This document shows positions 1 through 9,318 of a stretch of DNA of 64,000 nucleotides, one piece after another; position 1 is the stretch's first letter, and every line of letters begins with the position of its first letter. A program made the translations under genes and the position numbers. Origin of the DNA: Acetobacteraceae bacterium (lineage in GTDB: Bacteria > Pseudomonadota > Alphaproteobacteria > Acetobacterales > Acetobacteraceae); the NCBI GenBank assembly GCA_027451405.1, contig DAIDJM010000002.1, positions 95,770 to 159,769 of the forward strand, read 5' to 3'. The notes under the pieces are model-generated. The model saw nothing but the letters and a program-made list of their open reading frames with translations, searched no databases and was not told the DNA's origin.

Positions 1-1
1 C

Positions 2-505
2 TCGGACGCGCCGGCGATCGGGGCCGTTCATGTCGCCGCCTGGCGCAGCGCATACCCGGGCATCCTGCCGCCGGAATATCTGGCCAATCTCTCGGCGACG
101 CGCCAGGCGCGGCATTACGAGGCGGCGATCGGCGCCGGCGCGACGGTGCTGGTCGCGTCGCCCGCCACCGGGGTGCCGCGCGTGGTCGGGTTCGCAACCA
201 TGGGGGGCGCGCGGAGCAAGGGCCTGGGCGACGGGGAGATCGAGACGCTCTATGTGCTCGACGATTTCCGCGAGCAGGGCGTGGGACGGCGGCTGATGCG
301 CGGGGCGGCGTCGCAATTGCTGTCGATGGGCTGCCGGAGCGCGTTCCTCTGGGTGCTGCGGGACAATCCGAGCCGGTTTTTCTACCAGCATCTGGGGGGG
401 CAGCCGGCGGCGCAGGGGGTGACGCGTCTGGGTGGCACGACGCTGCCGCAGATCGCTTACACCTGGGACCCGATCGAGAGGCTGCTGGCCGCTTCGCCGG
501 CTTGA
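2..505 (+). CDS. GNAT family N-acetyltransferase (5' end outside window)
   Basis: The frame is open to the left edge, so the start codon lies upstream; about 167 C-terminal residues are visible. GNAT enzymes transfer an acetyl group from acetyl-CoA to an amine. The stretch with EIETLYVLDD followed by REQGVGRRLM matches beta-4 and the acetyl-CoA pyrophosphate loop (Q/R-x-x-G-x-G/A). An N-terminal AAWRSAYPGILP-like segment is typical of small GNAT proteins that begin with the 'W..AY.G.l' motif. The substrate cannot be told. Its last 49 bases overlap the 3' end of the convergent membrane glycosyltransferase gene. Confidence 0.85.
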   Translation, partial: SDAPAIGAVHVAAWRSAYPGILPPEYLANLSATRQARHYEAAIGAGATVLVASPATGVPRVVGFATMGGARSKGLGDGEIETLYVLDDFREQGVGRRLMRGAASQLLSMGCRSAFLWVLRDNPSRFFYQHLGGQPAAQGVTRLGGTTLPQIAYTWDPIERLLAASPA

Positions 506-1734
506 TGGCCTCCGGCGGCCAGGGGCGCTCTGCCTTCCCGGACTCTCCGCTGGGGCCGGATGGCCCCCGACCCCGTTATTTGGAGGGTGTAGAGGGCAGC
601 CAGGGCCAGCAGCAGACTGACGAGCTGGTAGTAATCCGAGAGGACGGGGCCGAAACGCGGCAGGAAGCTCGCCAGCCGCGCGGCCGCGAGGCCGGCGACG
701 ACCGAGAGCAGGCGCGCCGGCACAATGCGGCCCTTCTCCAGGCAGGCGGCCATCGCGAACACGGTCAGGCTGGCATAGGCGTAGGGTTTGAGCCGGAAGA
801 GCGCGAGCGCCAGCACGATGAGCGTCACGCAGAATGCGCCCGCCCGTGGACCCGCCGCCTTGCGAAGCCACACCAGGAGCGCGCCGGCTGCGAAAAACAG
901 CAACGCGAGCGCGGTCGCCGGCGGGCCCGGATGCGCGAGCCCGGCCGCGGCGGAAAGGCGGGTCAGGAAATCGGGCAGATTCGGATCGGAAATGCCCAGA
1001 AGGTGCTCGTGAAACGGCGAATGCTGGCCCGGTATCTCCCCCGTGATGGTGCGCAGATAGTCGTGCACGTTGGGGCCGGCGAGCCACAGGCCGAAGGCGA
1101 CGATCGGCAAAAAGGCGGCGAGGCCCGCCGCGGCGGCGCGCAGCCCTCGGCGATCGGGCAGCAGCAGCGGAAAGGCGCCGAGCAGCACGATCGGCAACAG
1201 CTTGAAGCTGGCCAGCGCCCCGATCGCCGCGCCGGCGCCGGCCGTGCGCCCGCGATGCCAGAGCACGACCGCGAGGGCCGCCAACGGCACTTCAAGGATC
1301 GCGGCATTGCCGGTCAGCACGATCCAGCGTCCGACATCGAAGGCCGTGAGCGAACACGCGGCAAGGATCGCGGCGTCGCGCCAGCCGGCACCTAAACCCC
1401 GCGCGGCCAGCGCCACACTGCCGGCGAGAATGGCCAGAAACAGGAAAGCGAAGGCGACCGAGCCGCGCGGCGATACGGCGCAGGCGGGCGACACGAGATA
1501 GGCAATGGTCGGGAGATACGGATAATCGAAGACATGGTCGGCCAGGTTGGCGACCGGATACGGGTTGCCGCCGCGCCGCAGCACGTCGAGCGCGTCGCAG
1601 AGCACGCGGAAGTCCCAGCCGAGCCCGAGCGGCGGGTGGGCGAAGAAGGTGCCCGCGACACGGAGCAGTTCGAACGCGGCGAGCACGCCGATCGCGGTCC
1701 AGAGGCGCGCTTCGCGGTTCGGGAGGCGGATCAT
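457..1734 (-). CDS. GT87-like (DUF2029) integral membrane glycosyltransferase
   Basis: A 425-residue protein with about ten hydrophobic segments. An early acidic/aromatic loop (GWDFRVLCDALDVLRRGGNPYP) resembles the 'D...y....l..G..pY' region of DUF2029/GT87 polyprenol-phosphate-mannose-dependent transferases such as PimE. A likely role is transfer of a lipid-linked sugar at the outer face of the inner membrane; the acceptor is unknown. The ATG at 1734 overlaps the ruvX stop (ATGA), so the two genes are translationally coupled. The last 40 or so residues (ITGSGAIRPQRR...) are hydrophilic, unlike the rest of the protein, and are encoded by repeat copy R1, so the ancestral protein probably ended near position 580. 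Family call moderate, function inferred. Confidence 0.75.
   Translation of the reverse strand: MIRLPNREARLWTAIGVLAAFELLRVAGTFFAHPPLGLGWDFRVLCDALDVLRRGGNPYPVANLADHVFDYPYLPTIAYLVSPACAVSPRGSVAFAFLFLAILAGSVALAARGLGAGWRDAAILAACSLTAFDVGRWIVLTGNAAILEVPLAALAVVLWHRGRTAGAGAAIGALASFKLLPIVLLGAFPLLLPDRRGLRAAAAGLAAFLPIVAFGLWLAGPNVHDYLRTITGEIPGQHSPFHEHLLGISDPNLPDFLTRLSAAAGLAHPGPPATALALLFFAAGALLVWLRKAAGPRAGAFCVTLIVLALALFRLKPYAYASLTVFAMAACLEKGRIVPARLLSVVAGLAAARLASFLPRFGPVLSDYYQLVSLLLALAALYTLQITGSGAIRPQRRVREGRAPLAAGGHQAGEAASSLSIGSQV
508..574 (-). repeat. Double-hairpin repeat copy R1 (degenerate)
   Basis: A degenerate copy of the dispersed element, reading GCCTCCGGCGG at the left and TGGGGCC...GGCCCCCGACCCC at the right. 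It directly follows the GNAT stop codon. It lies inside the reading frame of the convergent glycosyltransferase, where it encodes part of the last 40 or so residues. Confidence 0.6.
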
Positions 1735-2192
1735 GCGGGGCGAGGCGCGTGGTCGAGTGCCGCCTGCAGGATGCGGGCGGCGGCGAGGCGGTCGACGATG
1801 GCGGCGCGGCGCTTGCGGCCGAGATCGGCTTCGTGGGTCAGGAACTCCTGGGTCTCTTCGGTGGTGAGGCGCTCGTCCCACATGGCGGCGGGAAGGCCGG
1901 CGGCATCCGACAGGTCGCGGGCCCAGTCGCGGGCGGCCTGGGCGGCGGGGCCGAAGGTACCGTCCATGGTGAGTGGGAGACCGACCACGAGACCGCCGGC
2001 TTCCTCGCGCGCGGCGATGCGGCGGATGGCTTCCGCCATGGGGGCGAGCTTGCCGCGGCGGAGTTCGCCATAGGGGCCGGCGAGGCGCAGGCCGGCATCG
2101 GAGAGGGCGAGCCCGATGGTGCGGCGGCCCGGATCGATGCCGAGCAGACGCTGGCCCGGGCGCAACCCGGTCACGAGATCGGAGAACGCCAT
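1731..2192 (-). CDS. ruvX: RuvX/YqgF, pre-16S rRNA nuclease / putative Holliday junction resolvase
   Basis: A 153-residue RNase H-fold protein of the YqgF family, which matures the 5' end of 16S rRNA and has been proposed to act as a resolvase. The N-terminal LLGIDPGRRTIGLALSD carries the first catalytic Asp; VVGLPLTMDG and the late WDERLTT and DRLAAARILQ segments are the other family motifs. Length is normal (about 140-160). It is divergent from gatC with about 70 bp between, a frequent arrangement in alphaproteobacteria. Its stop overlaps the next gene's start. Confidence 0.92.
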   Translation of the reverse strand: MAFSDLVTGLRPGQRLLGIDPGRRTIGLALSDAGLRLAGPYGELRRGKLAPMAEAIRRIAAREEAGGLVVGLPLTMDGTFGPAAQAARDWARDLSDAAGLPAAMWDERLTTEETQEFLTHEADLGRKRRAAIVDRLAAARILQAALDHAPRPA

Positions 2193-2264
2193 CAGCGGCA
2201 CCGGTTGAACCCCACCCTGCGGGACCGTATCGTCCAGCCATCCCGACCTGCCAAGGCTTTGCCC

Positions 2265-2552
2265 ATGTCGCTCGATCCCGCGACGGTCCGTCGCATCGCG
2301 AAACTCGCCCGGCTGCGCGTCGGCGACGCGGACGTGCCGCGGCTGCAAGGGGAGCTCGGCGCGATCCTGGGTTGGATCGAGCAGCTCAATGAGGTGGATA
2401 TCCAGGACGTGGCGCCGCTCGCGGGGGGCGCGGACATCCCGTTGCGGCTGCGCGAGGATCGCGTGACGGACGGGGACCGGCGCGAGGCCGTGCTGGCGAA
2501 TGCGCCGGGACGTGAAGGGGTGTTTTTTACCGTGCCGAAGGTGGTGGAATGA
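2265..2552 (+). CDS. gatC: Asp-tRNA(Asn)/Glu-tRNA(Gln) amidotransferase subunit C
   Basis: A 95-residue GatC, the small subunit that wraps around GatA and stabilises the GatCAB complex. The complex converts mischarged Glu-tRNA(Gln) and Asp-tRNA(Asn) into Gln- and Asn-tRNA. The start [17 protein letters not shown], the central [11 protein letters not shown], the PLR region and the ending [10 protein letters not shown] are family-typical. It is the first gene of gatC-gatA-(two small genes)-gatB. The gatA GTG start lies about 20 bp after its stop. Confidence 0.96.
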   Translation: MSLDPATVRRIAKLARLRVGDADVPRLQGELGAILGWIEQLNEVDIQDVAPLAGGADIPLRLREDRVTDGDRREAVLANAPGREGVFFTVPKVVE

Positions 2553-2571
2553 GAGTTTGCCGGAGGCCCCT

Positions 2572-4056
2572 GTGACCCTGACGTCGCTGACCATAGCGGA
2601 AGCCCGCAAAGGTCTGACAGAGAAACAATTCTCGGCGCGCGAACTGACGGACGCGCATGTGCGCGCGATGGAGGCGCTCAATCCGCGGCTCAACGCGCTG
2701 ATCACGCCGACGCCGGAGGCCGCGATGGCGGCGGCGGAGGCGGCGGACCGCAAGCTTGCGAACGGTGGCGGCGGACCGCTCACCGGCATCCCGCTCGCCA
2801 TCAAGGATCTGTTTTGCACCGCGGGCGTGCGCACCACGGCCGGCAGCAAAATCCTCGGCAATTTCGTGCCGCCCTACGAGAGTACGGTGACGGAGAATCT
2901 GCTGCGCGACGGCGCGGTGTTTCTGGGCAAAGCCAATCTCGACGAGTTCGCGATGGGCTCGTCGAACATGACGAGCGCGTATGGGCCGGTCGAGAATCCG
3001 TGGAAACGCGCGGGCGGCAGCAATGCGGTGCTCGTGCCGGGCGGGTCGTCGGGGGGCTCGGCGGCGGCGGTGGCGGCGCAGTTCGCGATGGGATCGACCG
3101 GGACGGACACGGGCGGCTCGATCCGGCAGCCGGCGGCGTTTTGCGGGATCGTGGGGCTGAAGCCTACTTATGGTCGGTGCAGCCGGTGGGGGATCGTGGC
3201 TTTCGCGAGTTCTCTCGATCAGGCGGGGCCGTTTGCGCGGACCGTGCGCGATTGCGCGCTGATGCTGGGCTCGATGGCGGGGTTCGATCCGAAGGATTCG
3301 ACCAGCGTCGACGTTCCGGTTCCGGATTATGTCGCGGCCTGCGGCCGGGGCGTGAAGGGGCTGCGTATCGGCGTGCCGCGGGAATATCGCGCGGATGGCA
3401 TGAGCGCGGAGATCGAGCGTCTGTGGGAGCAGGGATTGGCCTGGCTGCGCGACGGCGGAGCCGAGATCGTCGATGTTTCGCTGCCGCATACGAAATATGG
3501 TCTGGCGACCTATTATATTGTGGCGCCCGCGGAGGCATCGTCGAATCTGGCGCGCTATGACGGTGTGCGGTTCGGCGTGCGCGAAGAGGGCGAGGATCTG
3601 ATCGAGCTCTATGAGCGCACGCGCGCGGCGGGTTTCGGCGCCGAGGTGCAGCGGCGGATCCTGATCGGCACCTACGTGCTTTCGGCCGGGTATTACGACG
3701 CCTATTATCTGCGGGCGCAGAAGGTGCGGCGGCTCATACTCGAGGATTTCCGCCAGGCTTTTCAGCAGGTGGATGCGCTGCTGACGCCCACGACGCCGAC
3801 CGCGGCCTTCGCCCAAGGCGAGAAGATGGACGATCCGGTGGCGATGTATCTCAACGACATCTTCACCGTGCCGGCGAGCATGGCAGGCGTGCCGGCGATG
3901 TCGGTGCCGGCCGGGCTCGACGCGCAAGGGTTGCCGCTCGGGTTGCAGGTGATCGGCCGACATTTTGACGAGGAGACGGTGCTCGCGGTCGGGCAGGCGC
4001 TGGAGGATGCGGCGGGGTTCACGGCGCTGCCGTCGGTGCGGGCGGGCGCGGTGTGA
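2572..4056 (+). CDS. gatA: Asp-tRNA(Asn)/Glu-tRNA(Gln) amidotransferase subunit A
   Basis: A 494-residue amidase-signature enzyme that releases ammonia from glutamine for transamidation. The expected Ser-cisSer-Lys triad is visible as Lys78 (PLAIKDLF), Ser159 ([11 protein letters not shown]) and Ser183 ([10 protein letters not shown]). A GTG start at 2572 is chosen because a GGAGG lies about 6 bases upstream and the residues from [11 protein letters not shown] match the family N-terminus. A longer in-frame start at 2500 would lie inside gatC. The stop overlaps the next small gene (GTGA). Confidence 0.96.
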   Translation: MTLTSLTIAEARKGLTEKQFSARELTDAHVRAMEALNPRLNALITPTPEAAMAAAEAADRKLANGGGGPLTGIPLAIKDLFCTAGVRTTAGSKILGNFVPPYESTVTENLLRDGAVFLGKANLDEFAMGSSNMTSAYGPVENPWKRAGGSNAVLVPGGSSGGSAAAVAAQFAMGSTGTDTGGSIRQPAAFCGIVGLKPTYGRCSRWGIVAFASSLDQAGPFARTVRDCALMLGSMAGFDPKDSTSVDVPVPDYVAACGRGVKGLRIGVPREYRADGMSAEIERLWEQGLAWLRDGGAEIVDVSLPHTKYGLATYYIVAPAEASSNLARYDGVRFGVREEGEDLIELYERTRAAGFGAEVQRRILIGTYVLSAGYYDAYYLRAQKVRRLILEDFRQAFQQVDALLTPTTPTAAFAQGEKMDDPVAMYLNDIFTVPASMAGVPAMSVPAGLDAQGLPLGLQVIGRHFDEETVLAVGQALEDAAGFTALPSVRAGAV

Positions 4057-4304
4057 GGACGACGCGATATTTCGTGGAACAGGTATTGCGCAAACGGCCT
4101 TACATTCAGCCAGCCTGGTGCGAGCGGGCCCTGGAAGCGCCGGAGAAGCGCGAGGCGCAGAGTGACGGCCGGATCCGCCTCTGGGTGCGTGTCGTCGATC
4201 CGCGGGATGGCTCGGAACGCGCGCTTCGGGTCGTGGTTCTTGAGGACGGCGAGACGGTGCACAACGCGTTTTTCGATCGCGGCTTTCAGGGGAGCGGCGC
4301 ATGA
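4053..4304 (+). CDS. Small hypothetical protein between gatA and gatB (possible DUF4258-like partner of DUF2283)
   Basis: An 83-residue basic N-terminal/acidic C-terminal protein, start GTG at 4053 overlapping the gatA stop by four bases. It contains [13 protein letters not shown], a WVRVVDP strand, and an ending [12 protein letters not shown] that looks like the last strand of a small alpha/beta fold. Its stop overlaps the ATG of the DUF2283 gene, so the two are a coupled pair. DUF2283 proteins are often encoded next to DUF4258-type proteins in presumed toxin-antitoxin pairs. The similarity here is by context and general layout only; I do not firmly recognise the family. Confidence 0.7.
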   Translation: MRTTRYFVEQVLRKRPYIQPAWCERALEAPEKREAQSDGRIRLWVRVVDPRDGSERALRVVVLEDGETVHNAFFDRGFQGSGA

Positions 4305-4513
4305 AGCTTTTCCATTATCCCGAGACGGATAGTCTCTATATCGAATTGAAGCCCGGCCCCGGCGTGGAGACACGCGAAATCACCTCCGGATTGCTGGTCG
4401 ATCTGGACGCGAACGGCGACGTCGTGGGCCTCGATATCGATCATGCGTCGCGCCTCGATCTGCAGTCGCTCGAGTTGGCAGGCTTGCCGCAACCGACGAT
4501 CCGAGCCGCCTGA
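4301..4513 (+). CDS. DUF2283 domain protein
   Basis: A 70-residue protein with the DUF2283 pattern: an N-terminal [11 protein letters not shown] strand, then a [20 protein letters not shown] core and a helical tail. Family members are small beta-rich proteins, commonly encoded next to a small partner and suspected to be antitoxins. Its ATG overlaps the stop of the preceding 83-residue gene, and it ends 17 bp before gatB. It therefore sits inside the gatCAB transcription unit. Confidence 0.85.
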   Translation: MKLFHYPETDSLYIELKPGPGVETREITSGLLVDLDANGDVVGLDIDHASRLDLQSLELAGLPQPTIRAA

Positions 4514-4530
4514 GAGCAGGGTTTCTTGCC

Positions 4531-5988
4531 ATGAGCTACACAATCGAAGGCAGCACCGGCCCCTGGGAACTCGTCGTCGGCCTCGAGGTCCACGCCCAGG
4601 TCATCAGTCAGTCGAAACTGTTTTCCGGGGCCGCGACCGCGTTCGGGGCGGAGCCGAATACGCAGGTCAGTTTCATCGATGCCGGTTTTCCGGGCATGCT
4701 GCCGGTGCCGAACCGCGAATGCGTGGCGCAGGCGGTGCGCACCGGTCTCGGGCTGAACGCGCATATCAACCTGGTCAGCCGGTTCGACCGGAAGAATTAT
4801 TTCTATGCCGATCTCCCGAACGGCTACCAGATCAGCCAGTACGAGCATCCGATCGTCGGCGCCGGCACGATCGAGATCGAGCTCGCCGACGGCAGCACCA
4901 AGGAGATCGGCATCACGCGGCTGCATCTCGAGCAGGATGCGGGCAAGTCGCTGCACGATCAGGATCCTTCCCGCTCCTTCATCGATCTCAATCGCGCCGG
5001 CGTGGCGCTCATGGAGATTGTGAGCGAGCCCGATATCCGCAGTCCCGAGGAAGCCGGCGCCTACCTGCGCAAGCTCCGCACCGTGCTGCGCTATCTCGGC
5101 ACCTGCGACGGCAATATGGACGAGGGCTCCATGCGCGCCGACGTGAATGTTTCCGTCCGCAAACATGGCGAAGCGTTCCGCACCCGCTGCGAGGTCAAGA
5201 ACGTCAATTCGGTGCGCTTCGTGATGCAGGCGGTCGAGGCCGAGGCGAAGCGGCAGATCGCGGTCTGGGAGGAAGGCGGCACGGTCGATCAGGAGACGCG
5301 GCTGTTCGATCCGTCGCGCGGGGTCACGCGCTCCATGCGCAGCAAGGAAGACGCGCACGATTACCGCTATTTCCCCGATCCGGATCTGCTGCCGCTCGTG
5401 CTCGACGAGGGTTGGGTGGCCGAGCTGAAGCGCACGCTCCCGGAACTGCCGGATGCCAAGAAGCAGCGCTTCATCGCGCAATACGGTCTGCCTTCCTACG
5501 ATGCCGGCGTGCTCGTCGCGGAACAGAGGACGGCCGATTTCTACGAGGAAGTCGCGCGCGGACGGGATGCGCGGCTGGCGGCGAACTGGGTCACGGGCGA
5601 TTTCTTCGCGGCGCTGAACCGCACCGGACGCAGCATCGAGGATTCGCCGGTCTCGGCGGCCTCGCTCGGCAAGCTGCTCGATCTGATGGCGGACGGCACG
5701 ATCAACGGGCGGATCGCCAAGGATGTGTTCGAGGCGATGGTGGAGAGCGGCGACGATCCGGCCGCGATCGTGGAAGCGCGCGGACTGCGGCAGGTCACCG
5801 ACAGCGGCGCGATCGATGCGGCGATCGACACCGTCTTCGCCAACCACCCGGACAAGCTCGCGGAATATCGCGCGGGCAAGGAAAAACTGTTCGCGTTCTT
5901 CGTGGGGCAAACCATGAAAGCGACCGGGGGGCGGGCGAACCCGGCCGCGGTGAATGAGGCTTTGCGGCGGAAGCTTTCTCAGGCTTAG
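4531..5988 (+). CDS. gatB: Asp-tRNA(Asn)/Glu-tRNA(Gln) amidotransferase subunit B
   Basis: A 485-residue GatB, which binds the mischarged tRNA and activates its acyl side chain with ATP before amidation. Visible signatures are [20 protein letters not shown] at residues about 15-34, the [18 protein letters not shown] block that carries kinase-domain residues, and a C-terminal YqeY-like helical domain ending in [11 protein letters not shown]. The length is normal. Translation starts at ATG 4531. A repeat element follows the stop directly. Confidence 0.97.
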   Translation: MSYTIEGSTGPWELVVGLEVHAQVISQSKLFSGAATAFGAEPNTQVSFIDAGFPGMLPVPNRECVAQAVRTGLGLNAHINLVSRFDRKNYFYADLPNGYQISQYEHPIVGAGTIEIELADGSTKEIGITRLHLEQDAGKSLHDQDPSRSFIDLNRAGVALMEIVSEPDIRSPEEAGAYLRKLRTVLRYLGTCDGNMDEGSMRADVNVSVRKHGEAFRTRCEVKNVNSVRFVMQAVEAEAKRQIAVWEEGGTVDQETRLFDPSRGVTRSMRSKEDAHDYRYFPDPDLLPLVLDEGWVAELKRTLPELPDAKKQRFIAQYGLPSYDAGVLVAEQRTADFYEEVARGRDARLAANWVTGDFFAALNRTGRSIEDSPVSAASLGKLLDLMADGTINGRIAKDVFEAMVESGDDPAAIVEARGLRQVTDSGAIDAAIDTVFANHPDKLAEYRAGKEKLFAFFVGQTMKATGGRANPAAVNEALRRKLSQA

Positions 5989-6049
5989 GGGTCTGGGGCC
6001 TTACGGCCCCAGCGTAGTGCAGAGGCGGAGCCTCTGCCCGCCGGAGGCA
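5988..6049 (+). repeat. Double-hairpin repeat copy R2
   Basis: A full-length copy (about 62 bp). GGGGTCT is followed by hairpin 1 (TGGGGCC-TTAC-GGCCCCA) and hairpin 2 (GCAGAGGC-GGA-GCCTCTGC), and it ends CCCGCCGGAGGC. It fills the space between the convergent gatB and mutM stops, so it may terminate both transcripts. Confidence 0.9.
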
Positions 6050-6053
6050 CGCC

Positions 6054-6887
6054 TCAACGCTGCGTGCGCCCGCAATAGAACGTACTGCGCCCGCTCTGAA
6101 CCACCCGCCGGATCCCCTCGCACGAAGCGCGACCCGGGCAGCGCTCGCAGGCTTCGCCCTCGCGGTCGTAGACCTTCCAGGCGTGCTGGAAGTAGCCGAG
6201 TTCGCCGCTTGGCTGGACATAGTCCCTCAGGCTCGAGCCGCCGGCCGCGATGGCCTCGGTGAGGGTTTCGCGGATGGCTGGCACGAGGCGGGCGGCGCGG
6301 GCGCCCGCGACGCTGGCCGCGAGGCGGCGGGGCGAGATCGCGGCGCGGAACAGGGCTTCACTGACATAGATATTGCCCAAGCCCGCGACGATGCGCTGGT
6401 CGAGCAGCGCTGCCTTGACCGGTGTGCGGCGGCCGGCGAGGGCGGCGCTCAGCGCTGCGTCGGTGAAGGTGGGGCTGAGCGGTTCGGGGCCCATGCCGGC
6501 GAGCAGGCGGTGCGCGTCCTCCGATGCGGTGGGGACCAGGTCGAGGCAGCCGAAGCGGCGCGGGTCCTGCAGCGCGATCCGCGTGTCGCCGGTCCGGAGC
6601 ACGAGATGTTCGTGCAGCCCTGGGATGGTGCCTGCGGGGCCGATGACGATGCGGCCGGACATGCCGAGATGGAGCAGCAGGCTGTCGCCGCCCTCGAGGC
6701 GCATCAGGATGTATTTGCCGCGGCGGCGGAAGCCCGCCACGCGGGCGCCGGTGAGCCGGGCGGCGAGGCCCGGCGGACAGGGGAAGCGAAGGTCGGGGCG
6801 GCGGAGCTCGGCGCGGTCGATGACCCGGCCCTCGAGCTGGGAAGCGAGGCCGCGCATGACGGTTTCGACTTCGGGGAGTTCCGGCAT
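6054..6887 (-). CDS. mutM: Formamidopyrimidine-DNA glycosylase (Fpg/MutM)
   Basis: A 277-residue base-excision repair glycosylase/AP lyase for 8-oxoguanine and ring-opened purines. The N-terminus [10 protein letters not shown] gives the catalytic Pro2 and Glu3; Lys58 lies in RRRGKYI. The helix-two-turn-helix and the loop [12 protein letters not shown] are present. The C-terminal zinc finger is atypical: Cys247, Cys250 and Cys272 are visible, but the expected last cysteine (CPxCQ) is Thr275 (CGRTQR), and an extra Cys256 occurs. It is divergent from ubiE with only 27 bp between starts. Confidence 0.95.
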   Translation of the reverse strand: MPELPEVETVMRGLASQLEGRVIDRAELRRPDLRFPCPPGLAARLTGARVAGFRRRGKYILMRLEGGDSLLLHLGMSGRIVIGPAGTIPGLHEHLVLRTGDTRIALQDPRRFGCLDLVPTASEDAHRLLAGMGPEPLSPTFTDAALSAALAGRRTPVKAALLDQRIVAGLGNIYVSEALFRAAISPRRLAASVAGARAARLVPAIRETLTEAIAAGGSSLRDYVQPSGELGYFQHAWKVYDREGEACERCPGRASCEGIRRVVQSGRSTFYCGRTQR

Positions 6888-6914
6888 GGCCCGGGCTCGC
6901 CTATACCGGCCGGC

Positions 6915-7673
6915 ATGAGCGCCGCCCAGGGGCCCGGGCCCGAGACCACCGATTTCGGCTTTCGCCATGTGCCGCGCGAGGCCAAGAAGCCGATGGTGCG
7001 CGCGGTCTTCGACAGCGTGGCGCCGCGCTACGACATCATGAACGATCTGATGTCGCTCGGCATCCACCGCATGTGGAAGCGGCGCTTCGTGCAGACGCTG
7101 CGGCCCGATCCGCGGCGGCGCTTGCTCGATCTCGCGTCGGGCACAGGGGATATCGCGATCGCCTGGCGCCGCGCGGGCGGCGGTCCGGTGGTGGCGACCG
7201 ACATCAACGAGGCGATGCTGAGCCGCGGGCGGGATCGCGCGATCGCGGCGGCCTGTGCCGCGGATTTCGCCCATGTGGTGGCGGATGCGGAAGCGTTGCC
7301 CTTTCCGTCGGGTTCGGCCGATGTGGTGAGCATCGCGTTTGGCTTGCGGAACTGCACCGACAAGCTTGCCGTGCTGCGCGAGGCCAGGCGCGTGCTGCGG
7401 CCCGGCGGGCGGTTCCATTGCCTCGAATTTTCTCGGCTGCAGATCGCCGTGCTCGATCCGGTCTATGATCGCTGGTCGTTTCAGGTGCTGCCGCGGCTCG
7501 GCCGGGCGATCGCCGGGGATGCGGAGAGTTATCGCTATCTGGCGGAGAGCATCCGGACCTTCCCCGATCAGGAGACGCTGGCCGCCATGATGCGCGAAGC
7601 CGGGCTCGCGCGGGTCTCGTTCCAGAATCTGTCGGGTGGGATCGCCGCGATCCATAGCGGCTGGCGCCTTTGA
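6915..7673 (+). CDS. ubiE: UbiE, ubiquinone/menaquinone C-methyltransferase
   Basis: A 252-residue SAM-dependent methyltransferase for the C-methylation step of ubiquinone synthesis. [19 protein letters not shown] and the SAM-binding [12 protein letters not shown] are family-specific, as is the [10 protein letters not shown] motif and the C-terminal [10 protein letters not shown]. The ATG at 6915 is chosen because upstream sequence overlaps the mutM start region. The stop overlaps the TTG start of coaBC, giving an ubiE-coaBC-dut cluster. Confidence 0.96.
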   Translation: MSAAQGPGPETTDFGFRHVPREAKKPMVRAVFDSVAPRYDIMNDLMSLGIHRMWKRRFVQTLRPDPRRRLLDLASGTGDIAIAWRRAGGGPVVATDINEAMLSRGRDRAIAAACAADFAHVVADAEALPFPSGSADVVSIAFGLRNCTDKLAVLREARRVLRPGGRFHCLEFSRLQIAVLDPVYDRWSFQVLPRLGRAIAGDAESYRYLAESIRTFPDQETLAAMMREAGLARVSFQNLSGGIAAIHSGWRL

Positions 7674-8872
7674 GCGAGCGGCAGGGGCGGCGCATCCTGC
7701 TCGTCGTGGGGGGCGGGATCGCGGCCTACAAGGCGCTCGAACTGGTGCGGCTGGCGACCAAAGCCGGGATCGCGGTGACCGCCGTGCTGACCGAGGCGGG
7801 GGCGCGGTTCGTGACGCCGCTTTCGTTGCAGGCGCTCACGGGCGAGCGTGTGTATCAGGATCTTTGGTCGCTCACCGACGAGAGCGAGATGGGTCATATC
7901 CAGCTTTCGCGCGCGGCCGATCTCGTGGTGGTGGCGCCGGCGACGGCCGATCTGCTGGCGAAACTGGCCGCGGGCCTGGCTCCCGATCTGGCGAGCACGC
8001 TGCTGCTCGCGACCGACAAGCCGGTGCTGGCCGCGCCGGCGATGAATGTGCGGATGTGGGAACATCCGGCGACGGTTGCGAACAGGGAATTGCTTCGCGG
8101 GCGCGGCGTGCGGTTCGTCGGGCCGGACGAGGGCGAAATGGCCTGCCATGAATGGGGGCCGGGGCGGCTCGCGGAGCCGGCCGCGATCCTGGCCGCGATC
8201 GAGGCGGAGCTGGCCGCCGGGGCGGCGCTCGCGGGGCGTCATGTTCTGGTGACGGCCGGCCCGACGCAGGAGCCGATCGATCCGGTGCGCTATCTGGGGA
8301 ACCGCAGCAGCGGCCGGCAGGGTTACGCGATCGCGGCGGCCTGCGCGGCGCTGGGTGCCCGCGTGACGCTGGTGAGCGGGCCGGTGTCGATGGCGGGGCC
8401 TTCTTGTGTGAAACTGGTGCGGGTGGAGACGGCGGCGGAGATGCTGGCGGCGTGCGAGGCGGCGTTGCCGGCCGATGCCGCGATCTGTGCCGCCGCCGTC
8501 GCGGATTGGCAGGTCGCCGCGCCCGCCACGGAGAAACTCAAGAAGCCGCAGACGCCGATGCTGTCGCTCGTGCCGACACCCGATATCCTGGCCACTCTCG
8601 CGGCGGCAGGGCCTTCGCGGCCGCCTCTGGTGATCGGTTTCGCGGCCGAGACCAACGACGTGGTCCGGAATGCCACCGAGAAGCGGCGGCTCAAGCGGGC
8701 GGATTGGATTCTCGCCAACGATGTCCGGCCGGAAACGGGGATCATGGGCGGCGCCCACAATGCGGTGACGCTGATCACCGGCGAGGGCGCGGAGACATGG
8801 CCCGACATGCCCAAAGAGGCAGTCGCGGCGCGGCTCGCCGACCGGATCGCCACGGCGCTGCGCGCTTCATGA
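7670..8872 (+). CDS. coaBC: Bifunctional phosphopantothenoylcysteine decarboxylase / phosphopantothenate-cysteine ligase
   Basis: A 400-residue two-domain enzyme for two successive steps of coenzyme A synthesis. The N-terminal CoaC flavoprotein half shows [14 protein letters not shown], the catalytic His in [16 protein letters not shown], and the Cys-containing substrate clamp ([10 protein letters not shown]). The C-terminal CoaB half shows [20 protein letters not shown] and the KLKK region. The start is TTG at 7670, overlapping the ubiE stop (TTGA). The stop overlaps the dut ATG. Confidence 0.96.
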   Translation: MSERQGRRILLVVGGGIAAYKALELVRLATKAGIAVTAVLTEAGARFVTPLSLQALTGERVYQDLWSLTDESEMGHIQLSRAADLVVVAPATADLLAKLAAGLAPDLASTLLLATDKPVLAAPAMNVRMWEHPATVANRELLRGRGVRFVGPDEGEMACHEWGPGRLAEPAAILAAIEAELAAGAALAGRHVLVTAGPTQEPIDPVRYLGNRSSGRQGYAIAAACAALGARVTLVSGPVSMAGPSCVKLVRVETAAEMLAACEAALPADAAICAAAVADWQVAAPATEKLKKPQTPMLSLVPTPDILATLAAAGPSRPPLVIGFAAETNDVVRNATEKRRLKRADWILANDVRPETGIMGGAHNAVTLITGEGAETWPDMPKEAVAARLADRIATALRAS

Positions 8873-9318
8873 TGCGCATCGAGCTGAAAGTGCTGGATCA
8901 AAGGCTCGAGGCATGGGGCTTGCCGCGGTTCCAGAGCGCGGGGGCGGCGGCGATCGATCTTCATGCCTGCGCCGATGCGCCGGTGGAGATCGCGCCGCGC
9001 GAAGCCGTGCTGATTTCGGCGGGCTTCGCGCTGCATATCGGCGACCCGGGGGTTGCGGCGCTCGTGCTGCCGCGATCGGGCATGGGGCATAAGCGTGGGC
9101 TCGTGCTCGGCAATCTCGTGGGGCTCATCGATTCCGACTATCAGGGCCCGATTCTGGTGAGTGCATGGAATCGCGGAACGGCCCCGCTGCGCATCGAGCC
9201 CGGGGAGCGATTCGCGCAGTTGATGTTCGTGCCGGTGCTGCGGCCGGAGCTGGTTCCGGTTTCGGATTTTTCCGAGATTTCGGCGCGGGGCGAGGGCGGG
9301 TTTGGTTCCACGGGCTGA
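8869..9318 (+). CDS. dut: Deoxyuridine 5'-triphosphate nucleotidohydrolase
   Basis: A 149-residue trimeric dUTPase that hydrolyses dUTP to dUMP. Family motifs are present in order: AAAIDLHA (motif 1), LPRSGMGHKRGL (motif 2), GNLVGLIDSDYQGPI with the uracil-stacking Tyr (motif 3), PGERFAQLMFVPV (motif 4) and the flexible C-terminal RGEGGFGSTG (motif 5). It begins ATGATG at 8869, overlapping the coaBC stop. CoaBC-dut adjacency is common in alphaproteobacteria. Confidence 0.97.
   Translation: MMRIELKVLDQRLEAWGLPRFQSAGAAAIDLHACADAPVEIAPREAVLISAGFALHIGDPGVAALVLPRSGMGHKRGLVLGNLVGLIDSDYQGPILVSAWNRGTAPLRIEPGERFAQLMFVPVLRPELVPVSDFSEISARGEGGFGSTG

Noticed and set aside
2527..4302. Very long open frame antisense to gatA (about 590 codons)
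   Set aside because: It is a shadow of GC-rich codon use; composition is Arg/His-rich and matches no family, while gatA on the other strand is certain.
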